A DNA stretch of 5,775 nucleotides from Candidatus Omnitrophota bacterium. Its GTDB lineage: Bacteria > Omnitrophota > Omnitrophia > Omnitrophales > Aquincolibacteriaceae. The stretch spans positions 1-5,775 of the forward strand of contig JAHFHI010000103.1 of NCBI GenBank assembly GCA_023246995.1. The letters run 5' to 3'. This document shows positions 1 to 5,775 of this stretch, one piece after another. Below the pieces are notes generated by a model. That model was not told where the DNA came from, ran no database searches, and was given only the letters and a program-made list of their open reading frames with translations. A program made the position numbers and the translations under genes. Within the stretch, counting starts at the first letter, position 1, and each line of letters opens with the position of its first letter.

Positions 1-1634
1 CTTCCGGCGTTGAATCTTATTTTTTGTCTGAGCGCCGGCTCGGATGGTGGCTGGCCGGCACTTCCATGGCCGCCACGGCTTTTTCTTCGGACACGCCGCT
101 TCTTGTGACCGGCATTGTGCGGGTTAAAGGGATCTGGGGTAATTGGGAAGTCTGGGCGCTTTCGATCAGCACCATGCTCGCGGTTTTTTTCTTTTCCAGG
201 CTTTGGAAGCGTTCCGGCGTCATGACCGAAGTCGAACTTGTGGAAACCCGTTACAGCGGAAAACCGGCGGCTTTCTTGAGAGGGCTCAAAGCCCTTTATT
301 GGGGAGTTTTCTATAACGCCTTTATCATGGGCGCCTGGCCCGTCACCGGCCTCACCAAAGTCATGCAGGAAACAACCGGCTGGGGCAAGCCCGAATCCAT
401 TTTATTCTGCATGGCCATCACCGCCCTTTACGCCTGCATGTCCGGATACTGGGGCGTGATCCTGACCGACCTTTTTCAATTTATCGTGGCCATCGGGGGG
501 GCGTTCCTGCTCGCCTTTTACGCGGTCAAGGCCTGCGGCGGGATTCCGGCCATGATCGATAAAATTCCAAACCCCGATATGCTTGCCTTTATCCCGCCTC
601 TCACCGGAGACTCGCACTACCAGATGGTAAAATCTCCCTTCGCGTGGTTCGTCGGCCTGATTTTTGTGCAGTGGTGGGCATGGAAAAATGCCGACGGCGG
701 CGGGATTATCGTCCAGCGCATCGCTTCCTGCAAAGACGAGAAACAGGCCCTTTACGCCACGCTCTGGTTCAATATCGCCCAGTATGCCCTGCGTTCATGG
801 CCCTGGATCATCACCGCCCTGGCCTCGCTCGTACTCTTGCCGAATCTGACCGATCATGAGCGCGCCTACCCCCGGCTCATGACCATGCTGCTCCCGACGG
901 GCGCGCTGGGTTTCATGGTGGCGTCCTTTTTGGCGGCTTTCATGTCCACCATGAGCACGCATTTGAATTGGGGCTCTTCCTATTTTGTAAACGATTTTTA
1001 CAAGCGCTTCGTCAAGCCCAACGCCCCGGAAAGCCATTACGTGGCCGTTGCCCGATGGAGCTCCGTTTTGCTCGCCTGCGCGGCCGCGGCCGTGGCCTTT
1101 CTGACCCAAAGCATCGGATCGGTTTTTACCTTTGTGCTGAACCTGACCGCGGCCATCGGCCCGGTTTATTTCCTGCGCTGGTTTTGGTGGAGAATCAACG
1201 CCTGGAGCGAAATCACGGCCATGGCCGTAAGCCTTCCCATGATTTTACTCCGGCCCATGATTTTTAAAGCGCTTGAACTTCCCTCAAGCCCGCTTCTGGA
1301 GTTGCTTTTTATCGTCGGCGCAAGCGCCTGCGTCTGGCTTCCCGCCACGTTTTTGACTCCCCCGGTGCGGGAAGAAACCCTGTTTTCCTTTTGCCGGCGG
1401 GTCGATCCTCCGGGGTTCTGGAAAGGCTGGAATAGGGCGGCCGAGCCCTGGGGACTGCACCTGCGCACCTGGACCGTGGGCACTCTCGCCCTGATGCTGA
1501 CCACGGCGGGCCCGCTCAAATATATTCTCGGAGAAAAAAATCAGGGGCTTTTCTGGTGCTGGAGCGCCGTCTTTCTCTGGCTTGTCGTGATCCGGGATCT
1601 TCAGCTGCGCGTCGAGAACAACGCTTCGAATTAG
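1..1634 (+). CDS. Sodium:solute symporter (SSS family), 5'-truncated by window edge
   Basis: This is a probable Na+-coupled symporter of the inner membrane, solute:sodium symporter family (LeuT fold). The substrate cannot be told from sequence. The frame is open from position 3 and reads SGVESYFLSERRLGWW before any ATG; this matches the usual family N-terminus (E-x-Y-F-x-x-x-R, then WW), so the true start lies upstream and the in-frame TTG at 24 is not the start. About 543 residues are visible, with roughly 13 hydrophobic segments. The first contains AGTSMAATAFSSDTPL, the unwound helix that helps form the sodium site. The segment encoded near 925-1000 contains AAFMSTMSTHLNWGSSY followed by VNDFYKRF; its Ser/Thr pair corresponds to the second sodium-site helix of the family. 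The gene ends in TAG and converges on recN. No U-tract terminator is visible after it. Family assignment is firm; specificity is open. Confidence 0.9.
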   Translation, partial: SGVESYFLSERRLGWWLAGTSMAATAFSSDTPLLVTGIVRVKGIWGNWEVWALSISTMLAVFFFSRLWKRSGVMTEVELVETRYSGKPAAFLRGLKALYWGVFYNAFIMGAWPVTGLTKVMQETTGWGKPESILFCMAITALYACMSGYWGVILTDLFQFIVAIGGAFLLAFYAVKACGGIPAMIDKIPNPDMLAFIPPLTGDSHYQMVKSPFAWFVGLIFVQWWAWKNADGGGIIVQRIASCKDEKQALYATLWFNIAQYALRSWPWIITALASLVLLPNLTDHERAYPRLMTMLLPTGALGFMVASFLAAFMSTMSTHLNWGSSYFVNDFYKRFVKPNAPESHYVAVARWSSVLLACAAAAVAFLTQSIGSVFTFVLNLTAAIGPVYFLRWFWWRINAWSEITAMAVSLPMILLRPMIFKALELPSSPLLELLFIVGASACVWLPATFLTPPVREETLFSFCRRVDPPGFWKGWNRAAEPWGLHLRTWTVGTLALMLTTAGPLKYILGEKNQGLFWCWSAVFLWLVVIRDLQLRVENNASN

Positions 1635-1668
1635 CGCGCCCGCCCGAACCGCGGCAGGCGGATAAAGG

Positions 1669-3339
1669 CTAGGGCCTCGACCGGGTCAGCATTTCCTCGG
1701 CGTGACGGCGGGCAATATCGGTTTCCTTTTGCCCGCTCATCATTTGCGCCAGTTCGCGCACGCGCTCGTCGCCTTCGATCCCTTTGTATTCGGTAAAAGC
1801 CCGGCCCTGGCGGAGCGCCTTCTTGACCTTGAAGTGCCTGTCCGCAAACGAGGCAATTTGAGGAAGATGGGTCACAAGGAGCACCTGCCGCTTCCCGGCG
1901 ATCTCCTTTAACTTCCGGCCCGTGACCGTGCCGAGGCGGCCGCCGATGTTGGCATCAATCTCATCGAAGATCAAAACCGGAACCGGATCCACAGCGATTA
2001 AGGCCTTCTTGATCGCGAGCATCACCCGGGAGGCTTCTCCGCCGGATATAATTTCACCGAGTTCCTGAGGGGGGTGCCCGGGGTTTAAGCTGATAAAAAA
2101 TTCCAGCCGGTCGCGGCCCGAGGGCCCGAAATCCCCGGCTTCGCTGCGACACTCAAAACAGGCCTCCGGAATGTTGAGGTCCCGGAGCTCTTCTTCGATG
2201 GTGCGCTTGAGCATCCCGCCTGTTTTTTTCCGCTTTTCGCTGAGGACCCCGGCGAGTTTCTCAAGCTCCGGCGTCATGCTTTTGAGTTTGGCCCCAATGT
2301 CCTTGATATAGACTGCGCCGTTGGCGAGCCGTTCATAGCTTTTACGGGCTTCGTCGAAAAATTCCCGAACCGCTTCAATCGAGCCTCCGTATTTGCGCTT
2401 TAAAAGTTCGAGGCAGTCGCGCTGCTTTTCAATTTCGGCAAAGCGTTCCGGATCAAAGGTAAGGGATTCCTGATAGTCCTGAAGCCGGCGGATAATTTCT
2501 TCGAGCGCGTAGTGGGCCTCTTCACAATCTTTCTTGAGCCCTTCGAGCGAAGGGTCAAAGCGGACAAGGCTTGAGAGTTCGCGGCCGGCCTTGGAAAACA
2601 AGTTAGAAGCCGAATCTTCCGCGTCATTGAGACTAAGAAGCGCGCTCTCTGAAAACTCTTTTAGTTTTTCGGCATTGGCAAGCCGCGAATACTCGGCCGC
2701 GAGTTCTTCTTCGTCGAGACCGTCGATCCCGGCCCGCGTAATTTCGTTAATCTGATACTTGAGAAGATCCATTTCCCGCTCACGGCCCGTTTCCTCAAGC
2801 TCAATTTCCCTGCGCCGGGCCAAAAGGCCCGAATACTCCCGGTAAAGTTTCCCGTATTCCTCCAAGAGATTGCCGTTCCCGGCCAAAAGATCCAGGATTT
2901 CAAGATGCGTGGCCGGGTCGAGGAGACGCTGATGGTCGTACTGGCCGTGGATATCCACAAGCAAGCGTCCGATTTCCTTCAGCGCCGACTGGTTGACTGC
3001 GCGGCTGTTAACCCACGCCCGGCTTTTGGAATCGGCTTGGACTTCCCGGCGCAAGATCAAAAATTCATCCTCGGGAGAGAGAAAATCCGCGACCGCGGGA
3101 TGACTGCGAAGTTTTTTTGAGGGGAGTTCAAAAACCGCTTCAACCGAAGCCGGGCCGGGACTGCCGGAAACCAGCACGCGTGAAGCTTCCATGCGCTCGC
3201 CCAGCACAAACCGGATCGCGTCGATCAAAACGGATTTCCCGGCGCCGGTTTCCCCGGTCAAGACGTTCAGTTCCGGCGAAAACTCGAGGAGTGCTTTCTC
3301 GGCAAGAGCAAAATTTTGAACCGAAAGTCGAATCAGCAT
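1669..3339 (-). CDS. recN: DNA repair protein RecN (SMC-like ATPase)
   Basis: RecN is a cytoplasmic SMC-like ATPase acting in recombinational repair of double-strand breaks. The product is 556 aa, normal for the family. It opens with MLIRLSVQNFALAEKALLEF, the typical RecN start. Walker A is GETGAGKS (residues 29-36). The middle (about 150-370) is charged and heptad-like, as expected for the coiled-coil arms. The ABC signature ISGGE is at 431-435, Walker B VLIFDE ends at 460, and the switch histidine in VTHLPQ is at 491. I chose the ATG at 3337-3339. An in-frame GTG at 3378 and ATG at 3366 exist upstream, but both lie at or before the predicted transcription start and add residues not typical of RecN. 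The ribosome site is weak (AAGG three bases before ATG). The gene appears monocistronic: a terminator lies upstream and a convergent gene downstream. After Walker B the protein reads IDANIGGRLG, where many RecNs have VDxGIGG. Confidence 0.95.
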   Translation of the reverse strand: MLIRLSVQNFALAEKALLEFSPELNVLTGETGAGKSVLIDAIRFVLGERMEASRVLVSGSPGPASVEAVFELPSKKLRSHPAVADFLSPEDEFLILRREVQADSKSRAWVNSRAVNQSALKEIGRLLVDIHGQYDHQRLLDPATHLEILDLLAGNGNLLEEYGKLYREYSGLLARRREIELEETGREREMDLLKYQINEITRAGIDGLDEEELAAEYSRLANAEKLKEFSESALLSLNDAEDSASNLFSKAGRELSSLVRFDPSLEGLKKDCEEAHYALEEIIRRLQDYQESLTFDPERFAEIEKQRDCLELLKRKYGGSIEAVREFFDEARKSYERLANGAVYIKDIGAKLKSMTPELEKLAGVLSEKRKKTGGMLKRTIEEELRDLNIPEACFECRSEAGDFGPSGRDRLEFFISLNPGHPPQELGEIISGGEASRVMLAIKKALIAVDPVPVLIFDEIDANIGGRLGTVTGRKLKEIAGKRQVLLVTHLPQIASFADRHFKVKKALRQGRAFTEYKGIEGDERVRELAQMMSGQKETDIARRHAEEMLTRSRP

Positions 3340-3368
3340 AGGCCTTGTCGGATATTCAATAAACATGC

Positions 3369-3377
3369 ATTTTAGCA
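3369..3377 (-). promoter_or_regulatory. Extended -10 promoter of recN
   Basis: On the minus strand the sequence reads TGCTAAAAT, an extended -10 element (TGn followed by TAAAAT, 5 of 6 to consensus). No good -35 is seen 16-18 bases upstream, which is acceptable for extended -10 promoters. Transcription would start near 3362, leaving a leader of about 23 bases before the ATG at 3339 and excluding the upstream in-frame starts. It sits just after the terminator of the preceding gene, as expected for an independent unit. Based on motif reading only. Confidence 0.55.
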
Positions 3378-3399
3378 CGAAACCAACGCCCGGTTCTCT

Positions 3400-3426
3400 A
3401 AAAAAAATACCCCCGCGGGCTTTTTA
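3400..3426 (-). terminator. Rho-independent terminator after the BamE-like lipoprotein gene
   Basis: On the minus strand the stop codon TAA runs straight into AAAAGCCCGCGGGGGTA and then eight T. GCCC pairs with GGGT across a GCGG loop, and the A-run and T-run can extend the stem beyond one mismatch. This is the classic A-tract, GC stem, U-tract arrangement. The GC stem is short, so efficiency is uncertain. It separates this gene from recN on the same strand. Confidence 0.7.
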
Positions 3427-3867
3427 ACGTAAGCGCGTCGGCGCCCTATCCTCCGGCAAAGCGGCGGGAGCAGGCGGCATGCCGATACGCCAAAAAGAAG
3501 CATCCGGCATCAGCTTGAGGGTGTGGAGCATCTTCAGAAGGTCATAGGGATCGCGGGGCGCCCCGATCAGCCTGCCCTGCCGGAAGAAAAAAAAGCAGTT
3601 TTCGTGATACCAATAATGGCCCACATCGTAGCCCCAGACAGCCACCTCGCCGGAGACGCGCGATGCGGAAATGCCGCTTTCCCGGGCGAGAAGTCTAAAA
3701 ATGGGTTCCCCCATTTCAGCGAGGACCTCCTGCTCGGAGACCCCGGGCGGAAGCCTCTCAAGCTTGCGCTCAACCCACTCCGAGGTTACCAGGGGTAAAA
3801 CAGCGCATGAAACCTGAAAAAACAAAAGGGGCGCAAACGCCCCCGTATAAAAAAAAACCTTTTTCAT
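3424..3867 (-). CDS. Small putative lipoprotein with BamE/SmpA-OmlA-like layout
   Basis: Not a gene I recognise by name. The 147 aa product has a signal peptide: MKK, a hydrophobic stretch (4-19), then QVSC with Cys21 as candidate lipidated residue. The lipobox is imperfect because Gln is at -3, so simple secretion is an alternative. The mature part has LPPGVSEQEVLAEMGEP (39-55), resembling the BamE/SmpA-OmlA opening helix (G-x-t-x-x-e-V-x-x-x-l-G-x-P). Then VAVWGYDVG (75-83) and CFFFFRQGRLIG (91-102) resemble the beta strands of that fold (W-x-Y, then F-x-x-G-x-L). The tail (130-147) is proline-rich and probably disordered. A BamE-like fold on the periplasmic face of an envelope membrane is inferred; a role in outer-membrane assembly is not shown. 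The ATG at 3865-3867 is chosen because the signal peptide begins there. No strong Shine-Dalgarno is seen. The gene has its own promoter and terminator. Confidence 0.75.
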   Translation of the reverse strand: MKKVFFYTGAFAPLLFFQVSCAVLPLVTSEWVERKLERLPPGVSEQEVLAEMGEPIFRLLARESGISASRVSGEVAVWGYDVGHYWYHENCFFFFRQGRLIGAPRDPYDLLKMLHTLKLMPDASFWRIGMPPAPAALPEDRAPTRLR

Positions 3868-3893
3868 CCGATAATAGTGTTTGATGGGATGGT

Positions 3894-3899
3894 ATTATA
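3894..3899 (-). promoter_or_regulatory. Candidate -10 box of the lipoprotein gene
   Basis: On the minus strand this is a perfect TATAAT. Transcription would start near 3887, giving a leader of about 20 bases before the ATG at 3867. The -35 region at 16-18 bases spacing (around TTCGAGGA) is poor, so the promoter may be weak or need an activator. Confidence 0.45.
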
Positions 3900-3956
3900 A
3901 ACAGATTTTAAGCAATCCTCGAAAAAAAAGTCATGCCGAAACTTCCCCCAAGAGAG

Positions 3957-3985
3957 TTGAAAAGCCCCGGGTTTTGCAGTATTGT
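3957..3985 (+). promoter_or_regulatory. Sigma70-type promoter of the secreted two-domain protein
   Basis: TTGAAA at 3957-3962 (5 of 6 to the -35 consensus) is followed after exactly 17 bases by TATTGT at 3980-3985 (4 of 6 to the -10 consensus). Transcription would start near 3992, about 25 bases before the GTG start and just before the ribosome site. It points away from the lipoprotein gene, so the 149 bp region carries divergent promoters. Confidence 0.6.
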
Positions 3986-4001
3986 CTTTCCGGATGATTT
4001 C

Positions 4002-4008
4002 AAGGAGG
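4002..4008 (+). promoter_or_regulatory. Strong Shine-Dalgarno that fixes the GTG start
   Basis: AAGGAGG lies eight bases before the GTG at 4017-4019. It is the best ribosome site in the window. It supports both the non-ATG start and the plus strand as the real coding strand, against a long open frame on the opposite strand. Confidence 0.85.
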
Positions 4009-4016
4009 CTTGAATC

Positions 4017-4730
4017 GTGAACGGGTGGCGGCGCAAAACCGTAATAAGGGCTCTGGCGATCATGCTCATAGGCGCGGGGCCTTCTTTTCTTTACGCCCAG
4101 GATACGATCAAAGGCCGGATTCGAGGCATTAAAAAAATCGAAAAAGGCACCTACGAAATCCGCCTCAAAACACGCACCGAGACTCTGGCTTTCAGTTTCA
4201 AGGCCAAAACCCCGATCGAGAAAGTCGTGACGGCCAAAGAACTCAAAATCGGCCAGACCATTTTGCTTCCGTCCGTATTTCCCGGAACGCCTGGGGTCCC
4301 GGTCGCGCCCGAGCTTCCCAAGATGCCCGACATTCCAAAACCGCCCGAGCTTCCCAAACTTCCAGAGCCCCCTGCGCAGGACGGCGGCGGCGAAGGCGCA
4401 CCGCAGGAGGGAGGGCCTCCCCCCATGGCGCCGCCCGCACCCGAGGAGCCCAAAGGCGATGACAGCCTTGCGCCGCCCGAGCTGCCTCTGGACAAAGCGG
4501 ACGAGGACGCTGAAAAAACACCCGTCGCCGAGATTTTGTGGGTCGAGCCCACCAAAGACGGCATCAAACTGGAAGTTAAAATGGCGGACGGCAAAAAGGA
4601 CGAGCGCACTCTTTCTCCCGAAGAAAAAGTCGTCCGGATTCTTAGCCTGAAATACCTCAAGAAAAATATGTCGGTGGCTTTTGAGCTGAAGGATAAAACG
4701 GTAATCGCGAAAGTGACGCTTTTTGATTAA
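4017..4730 (+). CDS. Secreted protein with two small beta-rich domains and a Pro-rich linker
   Basis: Not a family I can name. The 237 aa product starts at GTG. Residues 1-27 form a Sec signal peptide: basic WRRK, hydrophobic 9-20, then FLYA followed by QD, so cleavage after Ala27 is likely. No lipobox Cys is present. Residues 31-84 are a predicted beta-rich domain (GRIRGIKKIEKGTYEIRL, ending LKIGQTILL). Residues 89-168 are rich in Pro, Glu, Gly and Asp and look disordered, with PELP repeated three times. Residues 170-235 form a second beta-rich domain (VAEILWVEPTKDGIKLEV, ending LKKNMSVAFEL) that aligns loosely with the first. The pattern resembles OB-like or DUF5666-type domains, which often show a final L-K-x-G-x-x-V strand. 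That similarity is my inference. The location is probably periplasmic or extracellular. Its neighbours give no functional clue. It has its own promoter and an excellent ribosome site. Confidence 0.8.
   Translation: MNGWRRKTVIRALAIMLIGAGPSFLYAQDTIKGRIRGIKKIEKGTYEIRLKTRTETLAFSFKAKTPIEKVVTAKELKIGQTILLPSVFPGTPGVPVAPELPKMPDIPKPPELPKLPEPPAQDGGGEGAPQEGGPPPMAPPAPEEPKGDDSLAPPELPLDKADEDAEKTPVAEILWVEPTKDGIKLEVKMADGKKDERTLSPEEKVVRILSLKYLKKNMSVAFELKDKTVIAKVTLFD
4306..4357 (+). repeat. In-gene repeat encoding PELPK in the proline-rich linker
   Basis: The 16-base unit CGCCCGAGCTTCCCAA occurs at 4306-4321 and again, identical, at 4342-4357, 36 bases (12 codons) apart and in frame. It encodes P-E-L-P-K each time (residues 98-102 and 110-114). 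A diverged third copy encoding PPELPL lies near 4470-4487. The identical DNA suggests recent local duplication within the linker. Confidence 0.8.
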
Positions 4731-4860
4731 CTCGAGTTCTTCAAATTCCTCCACCCCCTATGGGAGAGGGTTGCTTAGGAAAAACGCGGAACTCAAGGGA
4801 TTACGATAAAAGCGTCTGAAGGGGTTATAGCAACCGGAGATTGAGAACGCCCCGCGATTT

Positions 4861-5511
4861 TTATCTTGAGGAATCCCGCCCGAGCTGGGTATCGTAAGAA
4901 ACCTCAAAGCGCCGGATCAAATCTTCATACCGGAGCGTGAGTCCGATGTCGTCAAGGCCGCCCAGAAGTCTTTCTTTCACTGACGCATCCATCTGGAAAC
5001 GAAACGCAAGGGGCTCGGCCAGACCCACCCGGACCTCCTGGGCCGCCAAATCAATCACGGCTTCGAGCCCGGGATTTTTTTCGATCGCATCCCAAATCGC
5101 GCGGACATCCTTTTCGGAAAGCTCGATCGCGAGGAGCCCGTTTTTTGAAGTGTTATTGCGGAAGATATCGGCAAAGGCGGGAATCGCCATCCCTGATCTT
5201 TCGGCCGCGGGCGCGATCACGGCCTTGAAGCCATACTGCTGGATCGCCCAGACCGCGTGTTCGCGGCTTGAGCCGCATCCGAAATTATTTCCCGCCACAA
5301 GAATGGACGCGCCTCGGAATTTGGGCTGATTCAATTCAAAATCTGGATTGATCTCCCCGTTCGGCAAATACCGCCAGTCAAAAAAAAGGTTTTCCCCAAA
5401 GCCGGTTTTGCCGATGGCTTTCAAAAACTGCTTTGGGATGATCTGGTCGGTATCGATATTCGAGCGTTCGATCTTGGCCAGGAGTCCCTGAAAGGGATGA
5501 AAAGGTTCCAT
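4861..5511 (-). CDS. leuD: 3-isopropylmalate dehydratase small subunit
   Basis: LeuD is the small subunit of isopropylmalate isomerase. With LeuC it converts 2-isopropylmalate to 3-isopropylmalate in cytoplasmic leucine biosynthesis. The 216 aa product, near the usual length of about 200, contains NIDTDQIIPKQFLK (18-31), FDWRY (44-48) and the conserved loop NNFGCGSSREHAVWAI (75-90). I chose the ATG at 5509-5511 because MEPFHPFQGLLAKIERSNIDTD matches the family N-terminus. An upstream in-frame start at 5553 would overlap the end of leuC and add 14 atypical residues. The gap from the leuC stop is ten bases, so the two genes are an operon and probably translated together. The ribosome site is weak (AGAG about nine bases upstream). 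No leuB follows within the window, and no convincing terminator is visible after the TAA. Confidence 0.95.
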   Translation of the reverse strand: MEPFHPFQGLLAKIERSNIDTDQIIPKQFLKAIGKTGFGENLFFDWRYLPNGEINPDFELNQPKFRGASILVAGNNFGCGSSREHAVWAIQQYGFKAVIAPAAERSGMAIPAFADIFRNNTSKNGLLAIELSEKDVRAIWDAIEKNPGLEAVIDLAAQEVRVGLAEPLAFRFQMDASVKERLLGGLDDIGLTLRYEDLIRRFEVSYDTQLGRDSSR

Positions 5512-5521
5512 CGCGATGACT

Positions 5522-5775
5522 CTATTTGACGCCCAAGGTACGCACATCCACAAAGTGTCCGTTCACCGCTGCCGCAGCGGCCATTTCGGGGCTCACAAGA
5601 TGAGTCCTGCCGCCTTTTCCCTGCCGCCCCTCAAAATTCCTGTTGGACGTGGAGGCCGCGCGCTCCCCGGGCTTTAACTGGTCAGGGTTCATGGCAAGGC
5701 ACATGCTGCAGCCGGATTCGCGCCACTCGGCTCCCGCGGCCCTAAAAATCCGGTCAAGGCCTTCGGCCTCCGCCT
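5522..5775 (-). CDS. leuC: 3-isopropylmalate dehydratase large subunit, C-terminal part only
   Basis: This is the last 83 or so codons of LeuC, the iron-sulphur subunit of isopropylmalate isomerase and partner of the adjacent LeuD. The frame is open to the right edge, so the start lies outside the window. The visible part reads [20 protein letters not shown], then [20 protein letters not shown], then [20 protein letters not shown] and [15 protein letters not shown]. The two cysteines in GCSMC are ligands of the 4Fe-4S cluster by family knowledge; the third lies upstream, outside the window. The [12 protein letters not shown] block is the family's strongly conserved C-terminal signature. The sequence matches the bacterial (E. 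coli-like) LeuC type. It ends in TAG ten bases before leuD. The promoter and any leader attenuator would be outside the window. Confidence 0.97.
   Translation of the reverse strand, partial: AEAEGLDRIFRAAGAEWRESGCSMCLAMNPDQLKPGERAASTSNRNFEGRQGKGGRTHLVSPEMAAAAAVNGHFVDVRTLGVK

Noticed and set aside
1166..1519. A 117-codon minus-strand frame inside the symporter gene
   Set aside because: It lies wholly within a well-recognised membrane transporter and is basic, low-complexity shadow sequence without a start signal.
1640..1661. CCGCC and GGCGG inverted repeat between the convergent symporter and recN genes
   Set aside because: The stem is only five pairs around a 12-base loop and no T-run follows on either strand, so I do not call it a terminator.
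3340..3378. An extended RecN N-terminus starting at GTG 3378 or ATG 3366
   Set aside because: The added residues are unlike RecN, there is no ribosome site, and the predicted -10 box and transcription start fall inside or after these codons.
4151..4660. A 169-codon minus-strand frame rich in Ser and Gly
   Set aside because: It is the antisense of the proline- and glutamate-rich linker, whose codons read as Gly and Ser in reverse. It has no start context or family resemblance.
3864..4754. A 296-codon open frame on the minus strand spanning the divergent promoter region and the whole secreted-protein gene
   Set aside because: The plus-strand gene has a strong Shine-Dalgarno, a well-placed promoter, a clean signal peptide and plausible domains. 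The minus frame is an Arg/Gly/Phe-rich shadow with no signal, motif or ribosome site, and it also runs through the promoters.
4819..4835. Hairpin GGTTGCTATAACC on the minus strand after leuD as a terminator
   Set aside because: The stem has only four pairs and the nearest T-run comes about 12 bases later, too far for a rho-independent terminator.
5512..5553. A 14-residue N-terminal extension of LeuD
   Set aside because: It would overlap the leuC end, and family alignment places the start at the MEPFHPF methionine.

Overview
The window looks like ordinary chromosomal DNA from a moderately GC-rich, diderm (Gram-negative-type) bacterium. The diderm inference rests on a probable lipoprotein with a BamE/SmpA-like layout and on a secreted protein with a Sec signal peptide. 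LeuC, LeuD and RecN are all bacterial in type. The mix of genes and the RecN Walker B variant would fit an uncultured lineage such as Omnitrophota or another PVC-related group, but that is a guess from style and not something the sequence proves. I see no rRNA, tRNA, CRISPR array, insertion sequence, integrase or phage gene.

Layout, left to right. Positions 1-1634 (+) hold most of a sodium:solute symporter whose first residues lie off the left edge. It converges, with a 34 bp gap, on recN (minus, 1669-3339), a complete DNA-repair ATPase. recN has its own extended -10 promoter, and just upstream of that is a rho-independent terminator closing the next minus-strand gene, a small BamE-like lipoprotein (3424-3867). 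A 149 bp divergent intergenic region with a promoter on each strand separates this from a plus-strand gene (4017-4730). That gene encodes a secreted protein with two similar small beta-rich domains joined by a proline-rich linker. A 130 bp gap with no gene (4731-4860) follows. The right end is the tail of a minus-strand leucine operon: leuD (4861-5511) preceded by the C-terminus of leuC (5522 to the right edge).

LeuC and LeuD together form isopropylmalate isomerase of leucine biosynthesis, and this is the only pair here with a clear shared function. The symporter, recN, the lipoprotein and the secreted protein look like independent transcription units. No undescribed multi-gene system is evident. 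The least explained items are the secreted two-domain protein and the small lipoprotein.
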